From Maritimibacter harenae (GTDB taxonomy: Bacteria > Pseudomonadota > Alphaproteobacteria > Rhodobacterales > Rhodobacteraceae): a stretch of DNA of 64,000 nt. Every line of letters starts with the position of its first letter. Position 1 is the first letter of the stretch. Below the pieces are notes generated by a model. That model did not search any database and was not told the origin of the DNA. It saw only the letters and a program-made list of their open reading frames with translations. A program made the position numbers and the translations under genes. The DNA lies in assembly GCF_009882975.1 (NCBI RefSeq), contig NZ_WTUX01000002.1:130489-194488 (forward strand). Direction: 5' to 3'. Below are positions 46,117 through 53,948 of the stretch, in pieces.

Positions 46117-47100
46117 TTGTTCCGCAGCTTCACCGCGGGGCCTGCCGTGACCGCCGCGATCCTCGCCCTCCAGGTCGTCCTGCCCTTGGTGCTGATCGCG
46201 TGGCTGGGCGTCTTCCCGGCGGGCAGCTTGGCCGGTTTCGCGGTGCAGGCGGCCGGGATCGGCGCCTTTCTCTTCGCCCTCGCGCGCATCGCGCAATGGG
46301 CGCTGCCGGCCTGGTGGCTCCCGCGCGTCTACGGGGCGCTGTGGCTCTTGGCGGTCGTGGTGCACGCATCGGCGATTGCCGGAGCCCCCGTCTGGCCTGC
46401 CGACGCGCCGGGCTGGGCCGGCCTGTCCGTCGCCATGATCCTGCTCGGCCTGGGGGCGGGCTTCGGCGCGGCAGCGCTCGCGGGGCGCCGTCCGCCGCTC
46501 GTCACAATCGTGGACATCGCGAACCCGTTCGGGGCCGGGCAGTTCCTCGTCGGCCACGGTGGGGGCAACCGGCTCGTCAACGGGCACCTGAAGACGCTCG
46601 ACCCCCGCGTGGAGCGCTTCCGGCCGTGGCGGGGACAATCCTACGCCCTCGACTTCTTCGGGCTGGGCCGATGGGGCCTGCGGGCGGCGGGGTGGCACCC
46701 GTCCGACCCGGCCGCCTACGCGATCTTCGGGGCCGAACTGCGCGCCCCCTGTGCGGGCACCGTGCGCGCGGCCGAGAGCCGGATGCCGGACTTCGAGGTG
46801 CCACGGCAGGACAGCGTCAACCGGCTGGGCAACCACGTGATCCTGTCGTTGGGTTACGCCGAGATCGTGTTCGCCCACATGCGGCAGGGCAGCGTGCAGG
46901 TCGCGCCCGGCGATGTCGTGGCGATCGGCGACCGGCTGGGCGAGGTTGGCAATTCCGGCGCCTCGACCGAGCCGCACCTGCACATCCATGCCCAACGCCC
47001 CGCGGCGGACGGGGACCCGCCGCTCTCCGGCGCCCCCCTCGCGCTTCGCATCGACGGCCGGTTTCTCGTGCGTGGTGATCGCCTGAAAACGGGGGGATAG
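46117..47100 (+). CDS. Membrane-anchored M23-like (LytM fold) peptidase
   Basis: About 327 residues with three to four N-terminal membrane helices (to about residue 130) and a C-terminal M23-type domain. The domain has GNHVILSLG, EIVFAHMRQGSV, GEVGNSGASTEPHLHIHAQ: the HxH metal motif and the second His are present, though the upstream HxxxD ligand pair is not clear. It may cut peptidoglycan or be an inactive relative. The frame has no ATG near the N-terminus; TTG 46117 was picked, while TTG 46084 and GTG 46147 are other options, none with a good ribosome site. The upstream bases are A+T-rich and may hold the promoter. Confidence 0.7.
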   Translation: MFRSFTAGPAVTAAILALQVVLPLVLIAWLGVFPAGSLAGFAVQAAGIGAFLFALARIAQWALPAWWLPRVYGALWLLAVVVHASAIAGAPVWPADAPGWAGLSVAMILLGLGAGFGAAALAGRRPPLVTIVDIANPFGAGQFLVGHGGGNRLVNGHLKTLDPRVERFRPWRGQSYALDFFGLGRWGLRAAGWHPSDPAAYAIFGAELRAPCAGTVRAAESRMPDFEVPRQDSVNRLGNHVILSLGYAEIVFAHMRQGSVQVAPGDVVAIGDRLGEVGNSGASTEPHLHIHAQRPAADGDPPLSGAPLALRIDGRFLVRGDRLKTGG

Positions 47101-47176
47101 GGGCCGCCGCGCCCCGAAGATCACGAAAATGCGCATTTGAACGAGATCAATTTGCGCAGGCCCACGCTCCGATAGC

Positions 47177-48292
47177 ATGGCGACGAGTGACGCGGAGGTT
47201 TCGGGTTTGGCGCTCACGTCGGAGTCAGCGAAAGGCCATGTCGTCGCCGTGCGCGGCGCAGTGGTCGATGTCGCTTTCCCTCCGGGCCGGCTTCCGGCCG
47301 TGAACGACGCGCCCATGCAGAACAGCACCGACGAAACAGCGGAGAAACCGTTCCCCCCGCACCACACCGAGCGCTGCGTCGATCTGCCGGGATGCCGCCC
47401 GAAGCCCAGCGAGGAGGACGCGGCGGCCCCCGACCTCGTGCGGCGCATCCTGGAAAGCCCGAATTACCGGCGTGCGGACGAGGATGTCGATTTCCTCAAC
47501 CGCAACGGCATGCGCGGCACGCGCCTTTTCCTCGACTACCAGAAGGCCGAAACCCTGCTCGACGATCACGGTATCGCGCATTCCATTGTGGTCTTCGGCG
47601 GGACGCGCATCGGTGAGCCGGTGGCGGCCAAGGCGCGCGTCGAAACGCTGCGCGCCCAATGCGCCGAGGCGCCCGGGGACAAGGACCTGGCCCAACAGCT
47701 GCGCATCGCCGAACGCGTGGCCGCCAAGAGCCGTTTCTACGACATAGCGCGCGACTTCGGCCGGATCGTGGGGTCGGCGGAGGGGCGCCACGGCAACCGC
47801 CTCGTGGTCGTCACGGGCGGCGGGCCGGGGATGATGGAGGCCGCCAACCGCGGCGCGCAAGAAGCCGGGGCCAAGACCGTGGGGCTCAATATCACCCTGC
47901 CGCACGAACAATTCCCGAACCCCTACATCACGCCGGACCTGTGCTTCCGGTTCCGCTACTTCGCGCTGCGCAAGCTTCATTTCCTCCTGCGTGCCCGCGC
48001 GCTCGTCGTGTTTCCCGGCGGCTTCGGCACGCTGGACGAATTGTTCGAGACGTTGACCCTGATCCAGACCCGAAAGATCCGGCCGCTGCCCGTAGTATTG
48101 GTCGGGCGCGACTACTGGCGCCGGCTCTTCGACATCGACTTCATGGTGGAGGAGGGCGTGATCGACCAGGAGGACCGCGACCTGTTCTGGTATGCCGAGA
48201 CGGCCGAGGAGATCTGGGCCGACATTCGCCGATGGTACGACCGCGCCGGGTTGGACATGATCGGCCCGGTGAGCGAAGGAGATCCGGCATGA
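47177..48292 (+). CDS. LOG-family nucleotide-processing protein with an ATP synthase beta-like N-terminal leader
   Basis: From about residue 47 on (Met at 47315) this is a 325-residue LOG/TIGR00730 protein with the motifs TGGGPGMMEAANRGA and FPGGFGTLDELFE, which in LOG enzymes bind a nucleoside monophosphate and hydrolyse the base-ribose bond. Residues 20-46 (HVVAVRGAVVDVAF, RLPAVNDA) do not belong to that family. They look like the first strand region of an F-type ATPase beta subunit, as in the N-ATPase atpD. The two parts are in frame, so a deletion appears to have joined the atpD start to the LOG gene. The inner ATG lacks a ribosome site, so the leader may be translated. Stop overlaps the next start. 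Confidence 0.85.
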   Translation: MATSDAEVSGLALTSESAKGHVVAVRGAVVDVAFPPGRLPAVNDAPMQNSTDETAEKPFPPHHTERCVDLPGCRPKPSEEDAAAPDLVRRILESPNYRRADEDVDFLNRNGMRGTRLFLDYQKAETLLDDHGIAHSIVVFGGTRIGEPVAAKARVETLRAQCAEAPGDKDLAQQLRIAERVAAKSRFYDIARDFGRIVGSAEGRHGNRLVVVTGGGPGMMEAANRGAQEAGAKTVGLNITLPHEQFPNPYITPDLCFRFRYFALRKLHFLLRARALVVFPGGFGTLDELFETLTLIQTRKIRPLPVVLVGRDYWRRLFDIDFMVEEGVIDQEDRDLFWYAETAEEIWADIRRWYDRAGLDMIGPVSEGDPA

Positions 48293-49668
48293 AGATCTCG
48301 TTTCATGGCGCGGCGCACCAGGTGACCGGGTCCTGTCATCTCGTCGAATGCGCGGGTCGCCGCATCCTGGTCGATTGCGGGATGTTCCAGGGCGGGCATG
48401 AACTGCACGAAGACAACGCGGCGAAATTTCCCTTCGACCCCAGGGACATCGACGCCGTTCTTCTCACGCACGCGCATCTCGACCATTGCGGGCGCCTGCC
48501 GCTCCTGGTCAAGCGCGGGTTCTCGGGCGAGGTCGTGTCGACCGGGGCGACCAAGGACCTTGCCAAGCTGGTGATGCTGGATTCGGCCCATCTGCACGAG
48601 GAAGAGGCCGCGCGCAGGCGCCGGCACGGGCGCGGTGGCGGGCGCCATGACCCGCTCTACGAAACGATCGACGCGCTCGACGCGGTCGCGCTGTTCGGCC
48701 GTAACGCCCGCTACGCGACGCCCATCGAGGTGGTCCCCGGCATCACGGCCACGTTCTTCGATGCGGGGCACATCCTGGGCTCGGCTTCCATCCGGCTGGA
48801 GCTGCACGAGAACGGCCGCACGCGGCGGGTGCTCTTCTCGGGCGACCTGGGGCCCGAGAACCGGCCGCTTCTCAACAACGCCGCCCCGCCGGACGACTGC
48901 GACGTGGTGGTGATGGAGACCACATACGGCGATCGCAACCACCGCCCGCTCGACGCCTCCGTCACCGAGTTCCACGACGCGATCCGCGAGGCCGACGCGC
49001 GCGGCGGCAACGTGATCATCCCGACCTTCGCCCTTGAGCGCGCGCAGGAGCTGCTGTGGTACCTGCGCGAGGGTGTGGGAAGCGGTGCATTGCGCAAGGG
49101 CATGCAGATCTTCCTCGACTCCCCGATGGCCATTTCCGCGACCCGGATCTTCGGCCGGCACGAGGAGGCGATGCGCCCCGAGGTCGCCCGCATGATCCGC
49201 GCGGGGCAGGATCCCTTCGCGCTGCCCGGCCTGCGCTTCACGCGGGAGGCCCATGAATCGATGGCGTTGAATCGGATCCGTTCCGGAGCAGTCATCATGG
49301 CGGGGTCGGGCATGTGCACCGGGGGCCGCGTGCGCCATCACCTGCGCCACAACCTGTCCCATGCCGATTGCAGCGTGATCTTCGTGGGGTTCGCCGCGGA
49401 AGGAACCCTCGCGCGGATCATCATCGACGGAGCGAAGCACGTGAAGCTCTTCGGCGACCAGGTCCCGGTCAACGCGCGGATCTTCACCATCAACGGTTTC
49501 TCCGCCCATGCCGGGGCGAGCGATCTTGCGAACTGGCTCGCGCGGGCCGGGCGGCCGGAGAAGGTGTTCCTCGTGCACGGCGAACACCGCGCGATGACGG
49601 CCTTCGCCAAGCGGCTTCGCGGCACGCATGTCGAGATGCCCGAAGCGGGGCGCGTCTACGAGCTCTGA
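48289..49668 (+). CDS. MBL-fold metallo-hydrolase with beta-CASP domain
   Basis: A 459-residue protein with the metallo-beta-lactamase motif THAHLDHCGRLP (about residues 61-72), GHILGSASI, SGDLG, the beta-CASP segment with PTFALERAQELLWYL and SPMA, GSGMCTGGRVRHHL, and the final HGEH. This is the arrangement of CPSF/RNase J-related exonuclease-type proteins (YSH1 group), so RNA is the likely substrate. It is coupled to the LOG gene by an ATGA overlap. Genes of these two types are often near one another and near N-ATPase operons, to my recollection, which fits the scar seen upstream. Confidence 0.88.
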   Translation: MKISFHGAAHQVTGSCHLVECAGRRILVDCGMFQGGHELHEDNAAKFPFDPRDIDAVLLTHAHLDHCGRLPLLVKRGFSGEVVSTGATKDLAKLVMLDSAHLHEEEAARRRRHGRGGGRHDPLYETIDALDAVALFGRNARYATPIEVVPGITATFFDAGHILGSASIRLELHENGRTRRVLFSGDLGPENRPLLNNAAPPDDCDVVVMETTYGDRNHRPLDASVTEFHDAIREADARGGNVIIPTFALERAQELLWYLREGVGSGALRKGMQIFLDSPMAISATRIFGRHEEAMRPEVARMIRAGQDPFALPGLRFTREAHESMALNRIRSGAVIMAGSGMCTGGRVRHHLRHNLSHADCSVIFVGFAAEGTLARIIIDGAKHVKLFGDQVPVNARIFTINGFSAHAGASDLANWLARAGRPEKVFLVHGEHRAMTAFAKRLRGTHVEMPEAGRVYEL

Positions 49669-49694
49669 GCGCTTTCGGGGCGAAGGTGGCCGAA

Positions 49695-49709
49695 GCCTGC
49701 CGCGCAGGC
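49695..49709. terminator. Weak stem-loop between convergent genes
   Basis: GCCTGC-CGC-GCAGGC between the stop codons of the MBL-fold gene and the convergent BKACE gene. The stem has only six pairs and no T-run, so terminator function is tentative. Confidence 0.3.
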
Positions 49710-49747
49710 GGGTTCCAGTTGGCCCGGACTTGGCCAGTCCGCGCTGA

Positions 49748-50518
49748 TCAGGTCTCGCTTGCGGTCGCGGCGTCCGCGACCACGGCCCTGACCCTTTCGG
49801 CATTGTCGGCGGCGGTGCGTCCGTCCGCGTGGACGAGGGAGTTCTCGAACCCGACCCGCCGCTTGCCGCCTGCCGCGCGCGCGCCGCTCAGGCATGCCGT
49901 TTCGCCCTGGCCGAAGGCGCAGACCGCCCAGTCGGGCGTGATCGCGCGCTCCCGCATCCAGTCGAGGAACGGATCGAGCATGTCGGGCGTGGAGGTCTGC
50001 CCGGAGGTGTAGCGGCCCAGCACGAAGATGAGCTGCAACCCGGAATCCCCGAGGCGCGCGTCGGGCAGGGTGGCCGCCAGCCCCTCGGCATCCTCCACGG
50101 AATAGAGGATGTGCTGGATCGCGATGCCCCGGTCATGCGCCTCTTCGTAGAAGCGCCGCGCCCCGTCCTCGCGCGTGATCTCGCGCCAGGCGGCCGAGAC
50201 CATCGTGGCCCCGCTCTCCAACGCGACGCGCTTCTGGTGGTCGGGGGCGTAGAGCCCGGCGGATTCCGTCGTGATCTGGACGGGCAGGGCGGGAAGCACG
50301 CGGCCGAGATGTGCGAGCGCCTCCCGGTAGGCGCCGGCGTCCAGCAGGTGCCGCCCTCCTTCGTCGCGCAGGTGGAGGTGCAGCCCGTCGGCCCCGGCCT
50401 CCGCGCAGGCGCGCGCGGTCTCGGTGATCTCGTCCAGCGTGATCGGCAGCGCCGGGTGGTCGGCCTTGATCCTGGTCGCGCCGTTCGGGGCGACCATCAG
50501 GTCGGGCAGGGGGCTCAC
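49748..50518 (-). CDS. Beta-keto acid cleavage enzyme (BKACE, DUF849)
   Basis: A 256-residue TIM-barrel enzyme of the 3-keto-5-aminohexanoate cleavage (Kce/BKACE) family. The metal-binding His47 and His49 lie in GLHLHLRDEGG, and RVGFENSL near the C-terminus carries the Arg and Glu expected in the active site. It joins acetyl-CoA and a beta-keto acid to give acetoacetate and a new acyl-CoA. It is somewhat shorter than the usual 270-310 residues. It starts with GTG, overlapping the aminotransferase stop (GTGA), so the two act together: the transaminase could make the keto acid that this enzyme cleaves (inference). Confidence 0.9.
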   Translation of the reverse strand: MSPLPDLMVAPNGATRIKADHPALPITLDEITETARACAEAGADGLHLHLRDEGGRHLLDAGAYREALAHLGRVLPALPVQITTESAGLYAPDHQKRVALESGATMVSAAWREITREDGARRFYEEAHDRGIAIQHILYSVEDAEGLAATLPDARLGDSGLQLIFVLGRYTSGQTSTPDMLDPFLDWMRERAITPDWAVCAFGQGETACLSGARAAGGKRRVGFENSLVHADGRTAADNAERVRAVVADAATASET

Positions 50519-51834
50519 AGCACGGCCCCGAGCGCGGCGTCGAGCTTGTCGACCAGTTCGCCCAGCTGATCCTCGGTGAGGATGAAGGGCGGGGCCAGGA
50601 GCACGTGGTCGCCGCGGCTGCCGTCGATGGTGCCGCCCATCGGGTAGCAGATCAGCCCCGCCTCGAAGGCGGCGGCCTTGATCCTGCGGTGGATGCCTTC
50701 GGACGGGTCGAAGGGGTCTTTCGTGTCGCGATCCGCCACGATCTCGAGCCCGCGGAACATGCCGCGCCCGCGGATGTCCCCCACGCTGGGGTGTTGGCCG
50801 AAGGCCTCGGACAGTGCTGCCCCCAGCCGCTCGCCCATGTCGGCCGAGCGGTGGGCCAACCCGCCATCGGTGAGCTTCGTCACCACGACGTCCGCGGCGG
50901 CCGTGGCGATGGGGTGGCCGATGTAGGTGTGCCCGTGCTGGAAGAAGCCCGAGCCCGCCGCGAAAGCGTCATGAATCTCTGCCGTGCACAGCGTCGCGCC
51001 GATCGGCTGGTAGCCTGCGCCCAATCCCTTGGCGATGGTCACGATGTCGGGGACGACCCCGTCCTGTTCGCAGGCGAAGAGCGTGCCGGTCCGGCCCATG
51101 CCGCACATCACCTCGTCGAGGATCAGGAGGATGCCGTAACGGTCGCAGATCTCGCGGATGCGCTTGAAATAGCCCGGCACCGCGGGCACCGCGCCCATCG
51201 TCGCCCCGACCACGGGTTCGGCGATGAAACCGATCACGGTCTCGGGCCCGACGCGCTGAAGCTCGGCCTCGAGTTCATCGGCCATGCGCCGGCCATAGTC
51301 CACGAGGTCTTCGCCGTCTTCCTGACCGCGGTAGGCATAGCACGGCGCGATGTGGCTGGTTTCGACCATCAGCGGCTGGAACGGTGCGCGCCGCCAGGCG
51401 TTGCCGCCGGTCCCCAGCGCGCCAAGCGTATTGCCGTGGTAGCTTTGCCGCCGGGCGATGAACCGGTGGCGTTCCGGCGCGCCGGTTTCGACGAAGTACT
51501 GCCGCGCCATCTTGAGGGCGGCCTCGACGGCCTCGGAACCGCCGGAGACGAAATAGACTTTGTCGAGGCCCTCGGGCGCATGTTCGATCAGCCGGTCGGC
51601 AAGCCGTTCGGCGGGCTCCGACGTGAAGAAGCCGGTGTGGGCGAAAGCGAGGTCTCCGGCCTGACGCGAGATCGCGTCGATCACGTCGGCATCGGAATGG
51701 CCCAGGCAGGACACGGCCGCGCCACCGGAGCCGTCGAGGTAATATTTGCCAGCCTTGTCAATGATATAGGCCCCTTCGCCGCGCACCGCGACGGGCGGTG
51801 TGGCACGGGCGCTTCTGTGGAACACGTGAGTCAT
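50515..51834 (-). CDS. Class III (omega) aminotransferase
   Basis: A 439-residue PLP enzyme. Asp240 in ILLILDEVMCGMGRTG contacts the pyridine nitrogen and Lys269 in TIAKGLGAGYQPIGA forms the Schiff base; SGGSEAVEAALKMARQY and YHGNT are family motifs. Class III enzymes transaminate beta-, gamma- or omega-amino acids. The start at 51834 has a GAGAGG site; the frame is open to 51897. It is divergent from the RpiR gene and translationally coupled to the BKACE gene. A beta-amino acid imported from outside and converted to a beta-keto acid would suit the pair. Confidence 0.92.
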   Translation of the reverse strand: MTHVFHRSARATPPVAVRGEGAYIIDKAGKYYLDGSGGAAVSCLGHSDADVIDAISRQAGDLAFAHTGFFTSEPAERLADRLIEHAPEGLDKVYFVSGGSEAVEAALKMARQYFVETGAPERHRFIARRQSYHGNTLGALGTGGNAWRRAPFQPLMVETSHIAPCYAYRGQEDGEDLVDYGRRMADELEAELQRVGPETVIGFIAEPVVGATMGAVPAVPGYFKRIREICDRYGILLILDEVMCGMGRTGTLFACEQDGVVPDIVTIAKGLGAGYQPIGATLCTAEIHDAFAAGSGFFQHGHTYIGHPIATAAADVVVTKLTDGGLAHRSADMGERLGAALSEAFGQHPSVGDIRGRGMFRGLEIVADRDTKDPFDPSEGIHRRIKAAAFEAGLICYPMGGTIDGSRGDHVLLAPPFILTEDQLGELVDKLDAALGAVL

Positions 51835-51908
51835 CTTCGACCTCTCAGGCGCCGATTCGGCCGGCGCGACAGGTTCATGATGAAACAGATGGGTCAAGCG
51901 TTGACAAT

Positions 51909-51940
51909 AAATGAAACAAATGAAACGGTCATTTTTGTTT
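51909..51940. promoter_or_regulatory. RpiR-type operator region: tandem and inverted repeats
   Basis: AAATGAAAC occurs twice in direct tandem (51909-51917 and 51918-51926). The second copy also forms one arm of an interrupted inverted repeat, AAACAAATGA (51914-51923) with TCATTTTTGTTT (51929-51940). A TTGACA at 51901-51906 may be a -35 element. The region separates the aminotransferase gene from the RpiR gene. Confidence 0.6.
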
Positions 51941-51976
51941 GATATGATGCCGCGCGACAGGACAGGGGAGGTCTCC

Positions 51977-52834
51977 GTGCTCGACAGCTTTGAGGAACGC
52001 TTGGCCTCGAACTACGATTCGCTGTCGGCCCGCCTGCGGCAGGCCGCGGATTACGTCGCAGCACATCCTCTCGATACCGCGACGCGTTCGCTCCGGGCCG
52101 TGGCCGATCACTCCGGCCTGCCGCCCGCGACCTTCACCCGGATGTCCAAGGCATTGGGATACGAGAATTTCCAGGAACTGCGGGATGGACTGCGCCAGCG
52201 GCTTGCCCGGCGCGAGTCGAGTTTCGCGGCGCGCGCCACGGCGCTGCAGGGGGACACGGACGCCTCCGACCTCGTCGCGCGCAACCGCGCGGCCTGCATC
52301 GAGAACATCGACGCGCTGGCCGCGGATCTCGACAATGCGCGGGTCGAAGAGATCGCCGACCGCCTTCACAAGGCGCGCCGCGTCGTGGTGCTGGGCAGCC
52401 TCGGTTCGACCGGGATAGCGGAATACACCGCCTACATGGGCAATTTCCTCGGCGCGGGCTGGACGCAGGCCGGGCGCATGGGCACCTCGGTCGGGGCGTC
52501 GCTTGCCGACCTCGGGGAGAAGGACGCGCTGATCGTCTTCACCAAGCCACCCTTCGCGGCGACATCGGTGCGCGCGGCGGAATTCGCCTGCGAGCGCGAC
52601 GTCTTCGTTCTCGTCGTGACCGACACCCACACCTGCCCGGCCTTGCGCCATGCCTCGGCCCGGGTCATCGTTCCGACCGACAGCCCGAATTTCTTTTCGT
52701 CCTACGTGGCGACCATGTTCCTGGTGGAAACACTCATGGCCACGGTCGCGAAACGCGCAGGACCCACCGCAACCCGAAGGATTGCGGACGTGGAGGCGGC
52801 GAACCTCACCCTTGGTGAGGTGCGTCCCCTCTGA
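51977..52834 (+). CDS. MurR/RpiR-family transcriptional regulator
   Basis: A 285-residue regulator: N-terminal HTH_6 domain (AVADHSGLPPATFTRMSKAL) and C-terminal SIS sugar-phosphate-binding domain (about residues 120-260). The start is the GTG at 51977 because AGGGGAGG stands five bases before it; longer forms from 51911 run through the operator repeats. It lies between the aminotransferase/BKACE genes and the TAXI transporter and probably regulates both. Confidence 0.9.
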   Translation: MLDSFEERLASNYDSLSARLRQAADYVAAHPLDTATRSLRAVADHSGLPPATFTRMSKALGYENFQELRDGLRQRLARRESSFAARATALQGDTDASDLVARNRAACIENIDALAADLDNARVEEIADRLHKARRVVVLGSLGSTGIAEYTAYMGNFLGAGWTQAGRMGTSVGASLADLGEKDALIVFTKPPFAATSVRAAEFACERDVFVLVVTDTHTCPALRHASARVIVPTDSPNFFSSYVATMFLVETLMATVAKRAGPTATRRIADVEAANLTLGEVRPL

Positions 52835-52878
52835 ACACTCGACCAAACCCGAAGAACCTAACCAACAGGAGATAGGAC

Positions 52879-53850
52879 ATGACACACCACTTCAAACTCG
52901 GCTTCGCCGCGGCGACCGCGATGGCGCTCATGGCGCCGCCGGCGATGGCGCAGGAAGAGTTCATCACCATCGGCACCGGCGGCGTGACCGGCGTCTACTA
53001 CCCGACCGGGGGCGCGATCTGCCGTCTCGTGAACAAGGGACGCCGCGACCACGGCATCCGCTGCTCGGTCGAATCGACGGGCGGCTCGGTCTACAACATC
53101 AACACGATCCGCGAAGGCGAGCTCGAGTTCGGCGTGGCCCAGTCTGACTGGCAGTACCATGCTTACAACGGCACCTCGCGCTTCGAGGAAGCCGGGCCGT
53201 TCGAAGAACTGCGCGCGGTGTTCTCGGTCCACCCGGAACCCTTCACCGTCGTGGCCCGTGCCGACAGCGGCATCGAGACCTTCGAGGACCTCAAGGGCAA
53301 GCGCGTCAACATCGGCAACCCCGGCTCCGGCCAGCGCGGCACGATGGAAGTCCTGATGGACGCGATGGGCTGGACCACCGACGACTTCGCGCTCGCAACC
53401 GAGCTCAAGGCCGCCGAACAGTCGGCCGCGCTCTGCGACAACCAGATCGACGCGATGGTCTACACCGTCGGCCACCCGTCCGGCTCCATCCAGGAAGCCA
53501 CGACCGCCTGTGACTCCGTGCTCGTGGACGTGACCGGCGAAGCGGTGGACAACCTGATCGAGGAGAACTCGTTCTACCGGACCGCCACCATCCCGGCCGG
53601 CATGTATCGCGGCAACGACGAGGACACGACGACCTTCGGTGTCGGCGCGACCTTCGTGACGTCGTCGGACGTGTCGGACGAAGCCGTCTACGTGGTGGTG
53701 TCGTCGGTCTTCGAGAACTTCGAGGACTTCAAGGGCCTGCACCCGGCGTTCTCCAACCTGAAGCCGGAAGAGATGATCTCGGCCGGTCTTTCGGCGCCGC
53801 TGCATGAAGGCGCGAAAAAGTATTATCAGGAAAAGGGTTGGATGGACTAA
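52879..53850 (+). CDS. TAXI-type TRAP transporter solute-binding protein
   Basis: A 323-residue periplasmic protein with a Sec signal ([15 protein letters not shown], then [20 protein letters not shown], the TAXI family hallmark). Four Cys in the mature part may pair as disulfides. TAXI proteins bind amino acids or dicarboxylates such as glutamate or 2-oxoglutarate. It works with the fused permease encoded next, behind a strong stem-loop. Confidence 0.94.
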   Translation: MTHHFKLGFAAATAMALMAPPAMAQEEFITIGTGGVTGVYYPTGGAICRLVNKGRRDHGIRCSVESTGGSVYNINTIREGELEFGVAQSDWQYHAYNGTSRFEEAGPFEELRAVFSVHPEPFTVVARADSGIETFEDLKGKRVNIGNPGSGQRGTMEVLMDAMGWTTDDFALATELKAAEQSAALCDNQIDAMVYTVGHPSGSIQEATTACDSVLVDVTGEAVDNLIEENSFYRTATIPAGMYRGNDEDTTTFGVGATFVTSSDVSDEAVYVVVSSVFENFEDFKGLHPAFSNLKPEEMISAGLSAPLHEGAKKYYQEKGWMD

Positions 53851-53868
53851 CCTCCCCCTGACAGATCC

Positions 53869-53892
53869 GGGAGGGCGGTGCGCCGCCCTCCC
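53869..53892 (+). promoter_or_regulatory. Intercistronic stem-loop after the TAXI binding-protein gene
   Basis: Perfect 10-bp arms (GGGAGGGCGG and CCGCCCTCCC) with a TGCG loop, between the binding-protein and permease genes, and no T-run. The loop is the same as in the stem-loop at 11098-11121. Confidence 0.7.
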
Positions 53893-53948
53893 GCACCCAA
53901 CACAGACACCGCCAAGCGCAGAGGCCCCGCGGCCGGCAGGGAGGGACC

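Noticed and set aside
51909-51926. Tandem repeat considered as the start of a CRISPR-like array
   Set aside because: Only two 9-base units without spacers, sitting in a divergent promoter; much better explained as an operator. No other regularly spaced repeats were found in the window.
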